Both the position numbers and the translations under genes were made by a program. The notes beneath the pieces are model-generated. The model was not told where the DNA came from. It made no database searches and worked only from the letters and a program-made list of their open reading frames with translations. Below, piece by piece: positions 25,069 through 33,440 of a DNA stretch of 64,000 nt (positions are counted from its first letter, which is position 1; every line of letters begins with the position of its first letter). Origin of the DNA: an uncultured Clostridia bacterium (GTDB lineage: Bacteria > Bacillota > Clostridia > TANB77 > CAG-508); assembly GCA_934178555.1 (NCBI GenBank), contig CAKPQL010000002.1, positions 1 to 64,000 of the forward strand, given 5' to 3'.

Positions 25069-26433
25069 ATGAAAACAAGCAAAAAACTAAAGGCAGTAAC
25101 ATTAATATTAGTAATTTTACTAATAACAATACTTTCATTTTTAGGAGTTTACAACGTAGCAAAAGTGCAGGGTGATAATTTAGTAAAAGATTATAATGTA
25201 GGAATGGATTTAAAGGGTAGAAAAATATTAAGATTAAAAGTTGATGATACTGTAAATGAAGTAACTTATGATAGTGAAGGAAATAAGGTGGAAAAACAAG
25301 AAGATAATGGACAATATACAGTAGCTCAAGAACCGGTTAATAAGCCAGAAAATCTAAATAAAGAAAATTATAAAAAAGCAAAGAAAATAATTGAAGATAG
25401 ATTGAATTCTATGGATGCAGAGGAATATAACATAAGATTTAATGAAGAAAATGGAACACTAGAACTAGAAATTATAGATGACGAATTAACTGATTATATA
25501 GTAGAAGCTATTAGAGTACAAGGTGATTTTAGAATAATAGATACTGAAACTAAAGAAATTTTAATAGATAGAAGTCTTGTAAAAAAGGCAAATGTTTTAT
25601 ATAGTGCTACAGAGTCTAAATCTACTTCTGTTTATTTGGATATAGAATTTAATAAAGAAGGTTCACAAAAGCTAGAAGAATTAAGTAAAACATATATAAA
25701 AACAACAGAACAAGTAGTAAATGATGAAGGTCAAACTGAGGATAAATCAACAGAAAAAAAGATAGCTGTAAAAATTGATGATAATGAAATTATATCAACA
25801 TATTTTAGTGAACCATTAACCAATGGACACTTATACATATCTGTAGGACAATCTACAACAGATAATGCACAATTAAGAAAATATGCATTACAAGCCTCTA
25901 TATATGCTGCAATAATAGAAAGTGATACAGTTCCATTTGTATATGCTGTTGATCAGAATAATTTTGTTGTATCAAATGTAAGTAAAACAATAATACCTAT
26001 TGTTGCTGCTATTGTACTTGCATTAGAAGTTGTTGTACTAATTGTACTTTTTAAAGCTAAAGGAATAATTGCTTCTATATTACAAATAGGTTATGTTTCA
26101 TTATTATTATTAGTTTTAAAATATACAAATGTATATATAACACTAGGTGGTATATTTGCAATAGTTCTATCAAGTATTATAAATGTTATTTTTATAGGAA
26201 AAGTATTATTTAGTGTAAATAAAAACGAAGGTGTAGTAAAAGCAATAAATGAAAACTTAATTAAATTTATAAACATGAGTGTACCAGTCTTAATAGTTGC
26301 TATAGTATTCTGCTTTGTAAAATGGCTAGAAATAAATAGCTTTGGTATGATTATATTCTGGGGATATGTTGTATCACTTTTATACAATATATTATTTACA
26401 AAAGGAATATTGAAAAATATATTAGATAAATAA
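25069..26433 (+). CDS. secD: Divergent SecD protein-export subunit
   Basis: SecD and SecF help SecYEG release and pull exported proteins using the proton gradient. This 454-residue protein has TM1 (about 9-27), the start signature MDLKGRK, and a large outside P1-type domain (~60-290) with EDRLNSMDAEEYNIRF. Five C-terminal helices follow. The order and the next gene (secF) support the call. The TM4 region usually reads VDANVLIFERI, but here the aligned stretch is IINVIFIGKVLF, so the membrane Asp is missing. AAAGGAGG precedes ATG 25069. Residue loss may mean an altered mechanism. Confidence 0.75.
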   Translation: MKTSKKLKAVTLILVILLITILSFLGVYNVAKVQGDNLVKDYNVGMDLKGRKILRLKVDDTVNEVTYDSEGNKVEKQEDNGQYTVAQEPVNKPENLNKENYKKAKKIIEDRLNSMDAEEYNIRFNEENGTLELEIIDDELTDYIVEAIRVQGDFRIIDTETKEILIDRSLVKKANVLYSATESKSTSVYLDIEFNKEGSQKLEELSKTYIKTTEQVVNDEGQTEDKSTEKKIAVKIDDNEIISTYFSEPLTNGHLYISVGQSTTDNAQLRKYALQASIYAAIIESDTVPFVYAVDQNNFVVSNVSKTIIPIVAAIVLALEVVVLIVLFKAKGIIASILQIGYVSLLLLVLKYTNVYITLGGIFAIVLSSIINVIFIGKVLFSVNKNEGVVKAINENLIKFINMSVPVLIVAIVFCFVKWLEINSFGMIIFWGYVVSLLYNILFTKGILKNILDK

Positions 26434-26463
26434 TATAAGCAAATGTGAAAGGAATGGTAAAAG

Positions 26464-27075
26464 ATGACAAAGGGTAAAAAAATTAGTTTATTAATAAGTA
26501 TAATATTAATATTGATAGGAGCAGTAATTTTTGCTACAATGGGATTTAATTACGATTTAGCTTATGGAACAGGGAAAAGAATAGTAGTTCCAATGAAAGA
26601 TGATTTTGCCATAGAAGATTACAATAATATTTCAAAAGAAGTATATGGTGATGCAAAAGTAGAATTAATATCAATATTTAGAGATGGGGTATCAATAACA
26701 GTAAAAGATACAAATGATGAACAATTAGACACATTAGTATCAAAAGTAAATGAAAAATATGGATATGATTATACAAGAGATGAGTTGAAAGTTACAGAAA
26801 TTTCAAAAGTAGAAGTACTTGACATATTAAAACAAGCTTTAATACCTGTTTTAACAACATTATTAATCGTTTTAGTATATATGATGATAAGGTACAGAAA
26901 AATGGGGTTAGTAAATATAATATTAAATTTATTTTTGCCAGTAATTATTATGCAATTATTAGTTTTGTCAATATACTTGATATGTAGAATACCAGTAACA
27001 AATATATTATTACCAGTATTATTAACAGTTTATATATTAAGTGTAATATATAGTACAAAACAATTAGAAAAATAG
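26464..27075 (+). CDS. secF: Short, divergent SecF-like subunit
   Basis: This 203-residue protein has an N-terminal helix (7-25), an outside domain (~45-120) with GISIT-like strands (DGVSITVKD), and three more helices. It ends where typical SecF has its fourth helix. Normal SecF is about 300 residues with six helices and a conserved VFDRIRE segment; here the aligned end reads VYILSVIYSTKQLEK. The final two helices and the conserved Asp/Arg are therefore absent. It lies 30 nt after secD, with a GAAAGGAA site. No frameshift rescuing a longer protein was seen before the terminator. Confidence 0.65.
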   Translation: MTKGKKISLLISIILILIGAVIFATMGFNYDLAYGTGKRIVVPMKDDFAIEDYNNISKEVYGDAKVELISIFRDGVSITVKDTNDEQLDTLVSKVNEKYGYDYTRDELKVTEISKVEVLDILKQALIPVLTTLLIVLVYMMIRYRKMGLVNIILNLFLPVIIMQLLVLSIYLICRIPVTNILLPVLLTVYILSVIYSTKQLEK

Positions 27076-27095
27076 AATAGTATTCACAAAAAACA

Positions 27096-27130
27096 AAAAC
27101 ATCTAATATAATGTATTAGGTGTTTTTTAT
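27096..27130 (+). terminator. Terminator after secF
   Basis: AACATCTAATA pairs with TATTAGGTGTT around a 5-nt loop, followed by a T run. Confidence 0.85.
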
Positions 27131-27189
27131 TATATTGAAAATATATAAAAAACAATTAATCACAATTCATTGAAAGAAAGTGAACACAA

Positions 27190-27546
27190 ATGAATATATG
27201 TAGAATAAAAGAGAAATTAATAAATATATTAAAAATGAATCTTAAAAGTTATAGAACTAATAGAAATATAACAGTAGACGAAGCAAAACAGATATTTGCA
27301 ACAACACCTAATGCTACTTTGATAGATGTGAGAAGTAATCAGGAGTATCAGGAGTATCATATTGATGGTGCTATATGTATACCTTATTATGAAATAGCAA
27401 GAAGAATAGATAAAGAAGAACCAAATAAAAATGCTTTAATAATATTGTATTGCCAAAGTGGAACTAGAAGTAAAAAGGCGTTAGAAATATTATTAAAAAA
27501 AGGGTATCAAAATGTATATCATATAAAAGAAGGTTTAGATGGTTAA
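27190..27546 (+). CDS. Rhodanese-like sulfurtransferase domain protein
   Basis: This 118-residue single-domain rhodanese has the active-site loop CQSGTRS (Cys88), with IDVRSNQEY and HIDGAICIPY typical of the family. Such proteins carry a sulfane sulfur on the Cys and deliver it to an acceptor. A basic, amphipathic N-terminal 25 residues precede the domain. GAAAGAAAG gives a modest ribosome binding site. Its stop overlaps that of the convergent pseudouridine synthase by 4 nt. Confidence 0.88.
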   Translation: MNICRIKEKLINILKMNLKSYRTNRNITVDEAKQIFATTPNATLIDVRSNQEYQEYHIDGAICIPYYEIARRIDKEEPNKNALIILYCQSGTRSKKALEILLKKGYQNVYHIKEGLDG

Positions 27547-28421
27547 GAGTGTATTATATTATAAATATCACTAGGCAAATCGGTAGTAATACTGATTTGC
27601 TTTTTAGTTATAGGATGAATAAAGGAAACTTTGTATGCATGTAATGCTTGTCTATCTATTAATTCAGAGCTTGTACCATATAGCGTATCACCAACAATTG
27701 GATGTCCGACAAACTTAGAATGTACACGTATTTGATGAGTACGACCTGTTTCTAAAACAAATTTTACTATAGATAGGTTATTAACAACTTTAATAACCTC
27801 ATAATGGGTAATTGCGATATCTCCATTTTGAGATACTTCTCTTTCTATAATGCTATTTTCTTTTCTGGCTATAGGTGCAGAGATAGTACCTTGCTTTGGG
27901 GTTAATATACCATTTAGTATTGCAATATACTCTTTTATAAAAATTTTAGATTTCATTTGTTTTACTAAATATTCTTGAATATATTCATTTTTGGCAAATA
28001 ATACAATGCCAGAAGTATCCTTATCTAGTCTATTAATAGGGCGAATTTTTTTATTAAAACCAATAGAATTAAAGTAATATTTTATTCCATTAGAAAGACT
28101 ATCAGAGTAATGCAAATGTGAAGGATGGACCGGCATATGTGGAGGCTTATTTACAATTAATAAACAATCGTCTTCATACAAAATATCTAAATTGATTGGA
28201 GTTGGAACTATATTTGAATTATCTTCTTCAAAATCAATAATTACTGTAATAATATCTCCAACAGAAATGGGATTCCAACTATAGGAAATGACTCCATTAA
28301 GGTAAATTTGACTTGCTCTTTTTAGCTTTAAAATAAGCCTATCAGACATATTAAATTCAAGTTTTAAAACATCAAGTATTTTTTTATAATTAATGTTAAT
28401 ATTTTTATATTCTAATTTCAT
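27543..28421 (-). CDS. RluA-family pseudouridine synthase
   Basis: This 292-residue enzyme converts specific uridines in rRNA or tRNA to pseudouridine. An S4-like N-terminal region (~1-65) is followed by the catalytic domain, with the signature RLDKDTSG (131-138, catalytic Asp133). GRTHQIRVHSKFVGHPIVGD also belongs to the RluA/RluD group. Family numbering does not decide the target site. The start is ATG 28421, preceded by an AGGAG site. It converges with the rhodanese gene. Confidence 0.92.
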   Translation of the reverse strand: MKLEYKNININYKKILDVLKLEFNMSDRLILKLKRASQIYLNGVISYSWNPISVGDIITVIIDFEEDNSNIVPTPINLDILYEDDCLLIVNKPPHMPVHPSHLHYSDSLSNGIKYYFNSIGFNKKIRPINRLDKDTSGIVLFAKNEYIQEYLVKQMKSKIFIKEYIAILNGILTPKQGTISAPIARKENSIIEREVSQNGDIAITHYEVIKVVNNLSIVKFVLETGRTHQIRVHSKFVGHPIVGDTLYGTSSELIDRQALHAYKVSFIHPITKKQISITTDLPSDIYNIIHS

Positions 28422-28520
28422 AAATACTCCTAAAATAATAATAACTATTATAACATGAAAAAGTATAAGTGTAAATTAATCATTATATTGAATAAAATCA
28501 AATAAATAATAATTTTATCT

Positions 28521-28550
28521 TGACATATCATAATAAAATGTGCTAATATA
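28521..28550 (+). promoter_or_regulatory. Promoter of tRNA-Leu
   Basis: TTGACA (28521-28526) and TAATAT (28545-28550) have 18-nt spacing, 20 nt before the tRNA. Confidence 0.6.
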
Positions 28551-28570
28551 ATTATTGTTAATATAATTAT

Positions 28571-28653
28571 GCGGATGTGGCGAAACTGGCAGACGCGCTA
28601 GACTTAGGATCTAGTCCGAAAGGGTGGGGGTTCAAGTCCTCTCATCCGCACCA
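28571..28653 (+). tRNA. tRNA-Leu (anticodon TAG), CCA encoded
   Basis: This 83-nt class II tRNA has acceptor GCGGATG/CATCCGC, anticodon stem CTAGA/TCTAG around CTTAGGA, a long variable arm and the T-loop TTCAAGT. Its 3' end begins a direct repeat found again at 29845, a typical place for mobile-element junctions. Confidence 0.96.
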
Positions 28654-28701
28654 ATAATAAATCTGTTCGAATTAACAGATAGATACAAAAATCAATCAGA
28701 A
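28649..28701 (+). repeat. Direct repeat, copy 1 (tRNA-Leu 3' end)
   Basis: The repeat starts at CACCA of tRNA-Leu and runs into the first half of its terminator. It contains the palindrome ATCTGTT-N6-AACAGAT (28661-28680). Copy 2, at 29845-29896, differs by two substitutions and one indel. Confidence 0.8.
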
Positions 28702-28722
28702 TAAAATCTGGTTGATTTTTTT
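28686..28722 (+). terminator. Terminator of tRNA-Leu
   Basis: AAATCAATCAGA pairs with TCTGGTTGATTT (one G-T) around ATAAAA, followed by a T run. The second direct-repeat copy keeps only the left arm. Confidence 0.85.
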
Positions 28723-28777
28723 GTTGCCTAAGAACAATATTAAGATCAGCCAAACGAAAGGAGGTACGAAATATGAT

Positions 28778-28831
28778 ATGGATTTTAAGCTAAAAAAAGA
28801 CAAAAGGCTGAAATCAAGACATAAACATTAA
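28778..28831 (+). CDS. Very short basic ORF (17 aa) with strong ribosome binding site
   Basis: AAAGGAGG precedes two out-of-phase ATGs (28773, 28778). The second gives a 17-residue Lys/Arg/His-rich peptide. It may be a leader peptide or the broken start of a lost gene of the inserted segment. Function unknown. Confidence 0.25.
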   Translation: MDFKLKKDKRLKSRHKH

Positions 28832-28835
28832 AGAT

Positions 28836-29006
28836 ATGGAAGGTTATAGAAAAATCAAGAAACAATTAAAATATAGAATTACACTTATAAATTTTGGAAA
28901 ATATAAGCTTGTAATGTTTACAATGGCTAAACTAATGAAAATAGAAACAACAGAACAAAATAAAGTTGTATTGTATTTACATAATAATATAAATACAATA
29001 ATGTAA
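28836..29006 (+). CDS. Small ORF (56 aa), possible element remnant
   Basis: This 56-residue reading frame is basic at its N-terminus (EGYRKIKKQLKYR). It has no clear ribosome binding site, but begins 5 nt after the stop of the preceding mini-ORF, so coupling is possible. I recognise no family. It lies inside the direct-repeat-bounded segment. Confidence 0.3.
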   Translation: MEGYRKIKKQLKYRITLINFGKYKLVMFTMAKLMKIETTEQNKVVLYLHNNINTIM

Positions 29007-29223
29007 CACTCTTTAGATATTTACAAACTGTGTCAAAACTATTGAAAAACTAAATAAAAGATGATATATTATTTATGTTAATTTCTTTTCAATCCTGTTC
29101 TACAGGTGTATAGATAGGCAGTTATTATAAAATGAATATTTTCAGGAGGTGAAATAAAAAAATATTACAATTAAGAAACCGAAAAGTTAAAATCAATTAC
29201 TACTTTTAAAGGAGAAAATCATT

Positions 29224-29709
29224 ATGGATTATAACGAATATTGGGGACTTACAAACACAATCGATGCATATCTGGAAACGGGTAATTGTCAAATGTTGGC
29301 AAGTATTCAAAACTGCATCAAGACTAAGGAAGGCTGTCGTGAAAAGCTTATAAAAGATTTGTTAGAATATCATGAGAGATATATTCAAGTATTCTCAACT
29401 GATGACCAAGTCAAGATTGTAAGTGATTTAGTGGCACAGATAAAGCAGAGAGAATATCTTGCTCACAGAGCGAGCTGGATATTGGCTTATGTCTCAGATA
29501 AAGCTTTGAATCAAATCCTTAGCAATGCCGATGATGTAGCATTAGTAAAAATAATGTATGAAATCAAAAGGCATATTAGGGTAATAGGAAATCGTTTGTG
29601 CGATTCGTCCACATACTTTTGGCTTCATTCTACTAACATCTTTTCAAGAATGGGCGAAAGAATGATGTGGCGAAACCTCTACAGAAAGTGTAAAAGAAAT
29701 CTTAAGTAA
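29224..29709 (+). CDS. Hypothetical protein, probably acquired
   Basis: This 161-residue soluble protein is predicted to be largely helical (QNCIKTKEGCREKLIKDLLEY, then a basic C-terminus KCKRN). I do not recognise a family. Its base use is visibly richer in G+C than its neighbours (codons such as ATC, CTG, GCG, GCC), which suggests horizontal transfer. AAAGGAGAA lies upstream and a strong terminator downstream, so it is a complete unit. It is the main cargo of the segment between the two direct repeats after tRNA-Leu. No integrase, recombinase or toxin motif was seen. Confidence 0.65.
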   Translation: MDYNEYWGLTNTIDAYLETGNCQMLASIQNCIKTKEGCREKLIKDLLEYHERYIQVFSTDDQVKIVSDLVAQIKQREYLAHRASWILAYVSDKALNQILSNADDVALVKIMYEIKRHIRVIGNRLCDSSTYFWLHSTNIFSRMGERMMWRNLYRKCKRNLK

Positions 29710-29717
29710 TATTTTAT

Positions 29718-29766
29718 GTGTCTCAAAATAGTTGATATATCAATTGCTTTGAGGCACTTTTTTTAA
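29718..29766 (+). terminator. Terminator after the acquired gene
   Basis: GTGTCTCAAA pairs with TTTGAGGCAC (one T-G), with an inner TTGATATATCAA palindrome. A 7-T run follows. Confidence 0.9.
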
Positions 29767-29844
29767 TTTAAAATTAAAACACTTGATTTTTATATCAATC
29801 GTCAAGAGAAACCAATGGCGAGTTGTAAATATCTACGTCATTGA

Positions 29845-29896
29845 CACCAATAATAAATCTGTTCGAACTAACAGATAGATATAAAATCAATCAGAA
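29845..29896 (+). repeat. Direct repeat, copy 2 (downstream junction)
   Basis: It matches 28649-28701 with two substitutions and one indel, starting at the same CACCA. Upstream, TCAT-N3-CACCA faintly recalls the tRNA-Leu end. It lacks the terminator's right arm. The distance between copies is 1196 nt. Confidence 0.8.
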
Positions 29897-30076
29897 AATA
29901 ATTAATAGTATCAAATTATAAATAAGTAATAGAAAGGAGCTTTTAGAATAACTGAAAATATAGGAAATGATTGATAAAAGCGGATAAACATGATAAAATA
30001 TTTATTGATACTTATTTTTAATACTATTGTTATATAAACGATTACCATATAGTAATTATTTTAAGGAGAAAATATT

Positions 30077-31069
30077 ATGATAATTGTAGAAGAATTTTTT
30101 AAAATGATAAAAGAAATAGATGGTTTTAGTGCTAAAAAAACGGAAAATGGAATCGTTTTTGTACCACCAAAATCAAAATATTTTTATATACCTAAAATTG
30201 TAGTTAATGATTTATGTAGATTTAAAGATGCTTTAGATAATTATATTGATGCAGTATTAAATACAGATATAAAATCTACTAAGATGGATGCAAAGCATGA
30301 TGTACCTTATTTTTTATTTTGCCTCATAAAGAATTTGTCTAATTATGATTACAATAATTTTGAAGAATATATTGAAAAGTATACTGAATTTATAAAAGAC
30401 GAAACTTTTTCGAAATATAATCAAAAAACTAAAATAGGAATGCTAGATGAAAGAAATTCAATTTTAGTAAGAAGAACAGAAGAGTATTATGGAGCTGAAA
30501 CGCCATATGTAATGAAAACATTTATAAAAAATAATCACATTGAATATGAACTTCCTCTAATTAGATATGGAGTATCAGGAGATAAAAATGGTAAAACAGC
30601 ATACATATGTATGGTGCAGAGAAAAAAACAATATGGAGATTCAAAATTTGCTAAAGAAATTGATAAGTTGATTAATCAAGTAAATAGTGGTGTAAAAAAT
30701 ATGAGAGATGTAACACCAAGTATGATATTTGTTTCAACCTTATTTGTGGGGATGCTTCAACATGAAGGAATTAATGATATTGTTATTCCAGATCTTCTAC
30801 CAAGAAGATATTCTCATTTTCAGAATGTAACTTCAGAAGAACAGAGAGATAATATTCAATATAATGCAACCAACAAATTTTTAAAAATCTTTTTGAGATT
30901 GGAAGAACAACTAGATGGATTTAAGATAAACGCATTACCCAATGATATAGATAGTTTAATGCATATATCTATTCAAAATAAATTAAAAAGTAAAAACGAA
31001 TTTTTAAACAAGGCTTATTTAACAGGATATCAAGATATATTAGACATAGATATGAATGATGAGAGATAG
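30077..31069 (+). CDS. Hypothetical protein (330 aa)
   Basis: I do not recognise this 330-residue soluble protein. It has no signal peptide or membrane helix. Visible segments are a VPPKSKYFYIPK stretch (~29-40), a MLDERNSILVRRTEEYYG stretch with charged residues (~124-141), and a Pro-rich IPDLLPRRYSHFQ near 234-246. TTAAGGAGAA lies 8 nt upstream of ATG 30077. It is near the direct-repeat insertion and may be part of a wider accessory region. No partner gene or catalytic motif suggests a function. Confidence 0.65.
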   Translation: MIIVEEFFKMIKEIDGFSAKKTENGIVFVPPKSKYFYIPKIVVNDLCRFKDALDNYIDAVLNTDIKSTKMDAKHDVPYFLFCLIKNLSNYDYNNFEEYIEKYTEFIKDETFSKYNQKTKIGMLDERNSILVRRTEEYYGAETPYVMKTFIKNNHIEYELPLIRYGVSGDKNGKTAYICMVQRKKQYGDSKFAKEIDKLINQVNSGVKNMRDVTPSMIFVSTLFVGMLQHEGINDIVIPDLLPRRYSHFQNVTSEEQRDNIQYNATNKFLKIFLRLEEQLDGFKINALPNDIDSLMHISIQNKLKSKNEFLNKAYLTGYQDILDIDMNDER

Positions 31070-31241
31070 ATATAATTTAAGGAAAATATTGAAAAAGTCA
31101 ATAAAGAATGATAAAATATTTTCATATTTAGTGGTTAGACGACCATTTTAAATAATATCTTTTCTATAGAAAGGATAATAATTAATGAGTATATAATAGA
31201 ATAATGAACTTTTGACAAATTTATATTTAGGAGGTTTATTT

Positions 31242-31448
31242 ATGGCAAAAATTGTTATTGAATATGAATTTGAAAAATGCAACAAGTGCCCATTTGTTTA
31301 CACGGAGAGAACTGATACCCCTGATTCTTTTGAATGTGCTACTGATTATTATTGTGGAGCACTCAATAGAAAAATACAGGGATATGTCGAGAGTTATAGT
31401 GAATTAATGGAAGTACCTAATTGGTGTCCTTATAGTAAGGAAAATTGA
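31242..31448 (+). CDS. Small Cys-rich protein, probable zinc binder
   Basis: This 68-residue protein has Cys in CNKCP (13-17), three single Cys residues, and a final WCPY. The pattern is found in small phage- or element-borne clostridial proteins, and suggests one or two metal sites. ATG 31242 is chosen because TTAGGAGG lies upstream; an earlier in-frame start at 31212 precedes that site. A terminator follows at 31499. The function is unknown. Confidence 0.7.
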   Translation: MAKIVIEYEFEKCNKCPFVYTERTDTPDSFECATDYYCGALNRKIQGYVESYSELMEVPNWCPYSKEN

Positions 31449-31498
31449 ATGCTTCTCTTATTCATCTTAAAAAATATTTATTTTATGTACTCATTACT

Positions 31499-31524
31499 AA
31501 GGAACTCTTTTACAGAGTTCCTTT
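31499..31524 (+). terminator. Terminator after the Cys-rich gene
   Basis: AAGGAACTCT and AGAGTTCCTT form a perfect 10-bp stem around TTTAC. The tail is T-rich but interrupted. Confidence 0.7.
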
Positions 31525-31586
31525 AGTTAATTTAAGAGTAAACTCTTGATTATACTGGAGCTCTTAAATAACATAAAGACAAAAAA

Positions 31587-31624
31587 CAAATATTCCCAAA
31601 ACATAAGTAGGATAGGAATATTTG
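31587..31624. repeat. Perfect 10-bp inverted repeat
   Basis: CAAATATTCC at 31587-31596 is mirrored by GGAATATTTG at 31615-31624, with an 18-nt spacer. It could be an RNA hairpin or an operator; no flanking T run is present. Confidence 0.5.
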
Positions 31625-31653
31625 ATGAAAAATGGAGTTATAAAGTTTGACTA

Positions 31654-31681
31654 TATCTGTTATATTACAATTTGACAGATA
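31654..31681. repeat. Inverted repeat similar to the tRNA-Leu repeat palindrome
   Basis: TATCTGT and ACAGATA are separated by 14 nt. The arms match the ATCTGTT/AACAGAT palindrome of the direct repeats (28661-28680), with a longer spacer. Confidence 0.35.
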
Positions 31682-31929
31682 GTTTAGGATTAGAACTTAA
31701 ATAAGAGTACTTCAGTAAAAAAGTAGTATTATGATTTTTTGGCTTTTTTCTGTACAATAAAACAGTATTATAGTATAATAATTGAATGAGATATGAAAAC
31801 GGAATAACTTGATAATATGTTTGCAATTAAAAGAGAATGTTTTGTAAACACTGTTGAGAAAGTATAGATGTGAATTCAAAGTTTTGTAAAAAGTATGGTA
31901 GCGAACAAGAGTTATGATATGGATGCATA

Positions 31930-31951
31930 GGGGCGAGGCTTGGCTTCGCCC
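31930..31951 (+). promoter_or_regulatory. G+C-rich hairpin in the rlmD leader
   Basis: GGGCGA pairs with TTCGCCC just before the rlmD ribosome binding site (GAGGAG, 31961-31966). It is strikingly G+C-rich for this genome and may affect transcription or mRNA stability. Confidence 0.4.
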
Positions 31952-31973
31952 TTATATAAAGAGGAGAAATTTT

Positions 31974-33335
31974 ATGGAAATACAAAAAAATCAAGAATAT
32001 ATTGTTGATATAATAGATAATGGATATGATGGAGAAGGAATTGCTAAAATTAATGATTTTACTATATTTATTCAAGGAGCAATTAAAGGAGAAAAAGTAA
32101 AAATTCTAATTTTAAAGGTAACAAAATCGTTTGCTTATGGAAAAATATTAGAAATAATAAATGCTTCTAAGAATAGAATAGAGGCAGATTGTAAAACATT
32201 TTCTCAATGTGGTGGTTGTACATTAAGACATATTGATTATAAAGAAACTTTAAATATAAAAAAGAATATAGTAAAAAATTGCCTATATAAGGAATTACAT
32301 AAAGAAGTTGAAATAAATGATACAATTGGAATGAGAAAGCCATTGTATTATAGAAATAAATTGCAATATCCAGTTGGAATTGATAAAGATGGAAAAACTG
32401 TTATGGGTATATATTCTCAAAGAACTCATAATATAATTGAAACTAAAGAAAATTGCTATATACAAAATGAAAAATGTTCAGAAATTGCAAATGATATATT
32501 CAAATTCGCTATAGAAAACAATATAAAACCATATGACGAAAAGACTAACAATGGAACTTTAAGACATATTGTAATAAGAATTGGAATAAAGACAAATGAG
32601 ATTATGATTACGCTTGTAGTAAATAATGATAAATTTAATAATCAAGGTCAATTTATAGAAAAATTAACTAAAAAATATCCTGAAATAAAAACAATAGTAA
32701 AAAACTATAATGATAAAAACACAAATGTTATATTAGGAAGAAAAAATAAAGTAATGTATGGAGATGGATATATTTACGATGTTTTAGGAGAATATAAATT
32801 TAAAATTTCTCCATTATCATTCTATCAAGTAAATCCGCTTCAAACAGAAGTGTTGTATAATAAGGCAATAGAATATGCTGGATTAACAGGAAACGAGACT
32901 ATATTTGATTTGTATTGTGGAATTGGAACAATAGGAATATTTGCATCTGGTAAATCTAAAAAAGTATACGGAATAGAAGTTGTAGAACAAGCGATAGAAG
33001 ATGCAAAGCAAAATGCAAAAATAAACAATGTAAAAAATGCGGAGTTCTTTGCCGGAGAGGTTGAAAGAATATTGCCAGATTTAATAGAAACAAGAAAAAT
33101 ATCATCAGATGTAGTGTTCATAGATCCACCAAGAAAAGGATGCGATAGTATAACAATAGAAACATTATTAAAAATAGAACCAAAAAAAATTGTATATGTA
33201 AGTTGTAATCCTGCAACTTTAGCAAGAGATATTCGATTATTAGAAGAAAAGTATGAATTAAAGCAAGTGCAACCAGTTGATATGTTTCCATATACAAGCC
33301 ATGTGGAGTGTGTTACGGTGCTATGTTTGAAATAA
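31974..33335 (+). CDS. rlmD: 23S rRNA (uracil-5-)-methyltransferase RlmD/RlmCD type
   Basis: This SAM-dependent enzyme makes 5-methyluridine in 23S rRNA. The 453-residue protein has an N-terminal TRAM RNA-binding domain (~1-58). The Fe-S cluster Cys set follows in CKTFSQCGGC (~65-74) with a later Cys. The SAM motif FDLYCGIGTIG comes near 308, then IDPPRKGCD and the catalytic Cys in YVSCNPATLARD. ATG 31974 is chosen over an upstream frame because of GAGGAG at 31961-31966. RlmD is assigned by family; related enzymes methylate U747 and/or U1939. Confidence 0.9.
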   Translation: MEIQKNQEYIVDIIDNGYDGEGIAKINDFTIFIQGAIKGEKVKILILKVTKSFAYGKILEIINASKNRIEADCKTFSQCGGCTLRHIDYKETLNIKKNIVKNCLYKELHKEVEINDTIGMRKPLYYRNKLQYPVGIDKDGKTVMGIYSQRTHNIIETKENCYIQNEKCSEIANDIFKFAIENNIKPYDEKTNNGTLRHIVIRIGIKTNEIMITLVVNNDKFNNQGQFIEKLTKKYPEIKTIVKNYNDKNTNVILGRKNKVMYGDGYIYDVLGEYKFKISPLSFYQVNPLQTEVLYNKAIEYAGLTGNETIFDLYCGIGTIGIFASGKSKKVYGIEVVEQAIEDAKQNAKINNVKNAEFFAGEVERILPDLIETRKISSDVVFIDPPRKGCDSITIETLLKIEPKKIVYVSCNPATLARDIRLLEEKYELKQVQPVDMFPYTSHVECVTVLCLK

Positions 33336-33440
33336 TTTCTTAAATGCAGTAAAATCAATACTTTATAGAAAAAGTTTAAGACTATAAAATCTTTATTATT
33401 TATCAAAAAATGAAAATAACATTATTTTTTATGAAAGTGA

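Larger units (their letters stand above)
31525..31973. other. Gene-free region with several inverted repeats
   Basis: No convincing gene is seen in about 450 nt. It holds three dyad symmetries: CAAATATTCC/GGAATATTTG (31587-31624), TATCTGT/ACAGATA (31654-31681) and a G+C-rich hairpin (31930-31951). The second recalls the palindrome inside the tRNA-Leu direct repeat. Confidence 0.5.

Noticed and set aside
31914..31973. Longer N-terminus for RlmD
   Set aside because: The extension crosses a G+C-rich hairpin and the ribosome binding site at 31961-31966. The TRAM domain begins at ATG 31974.
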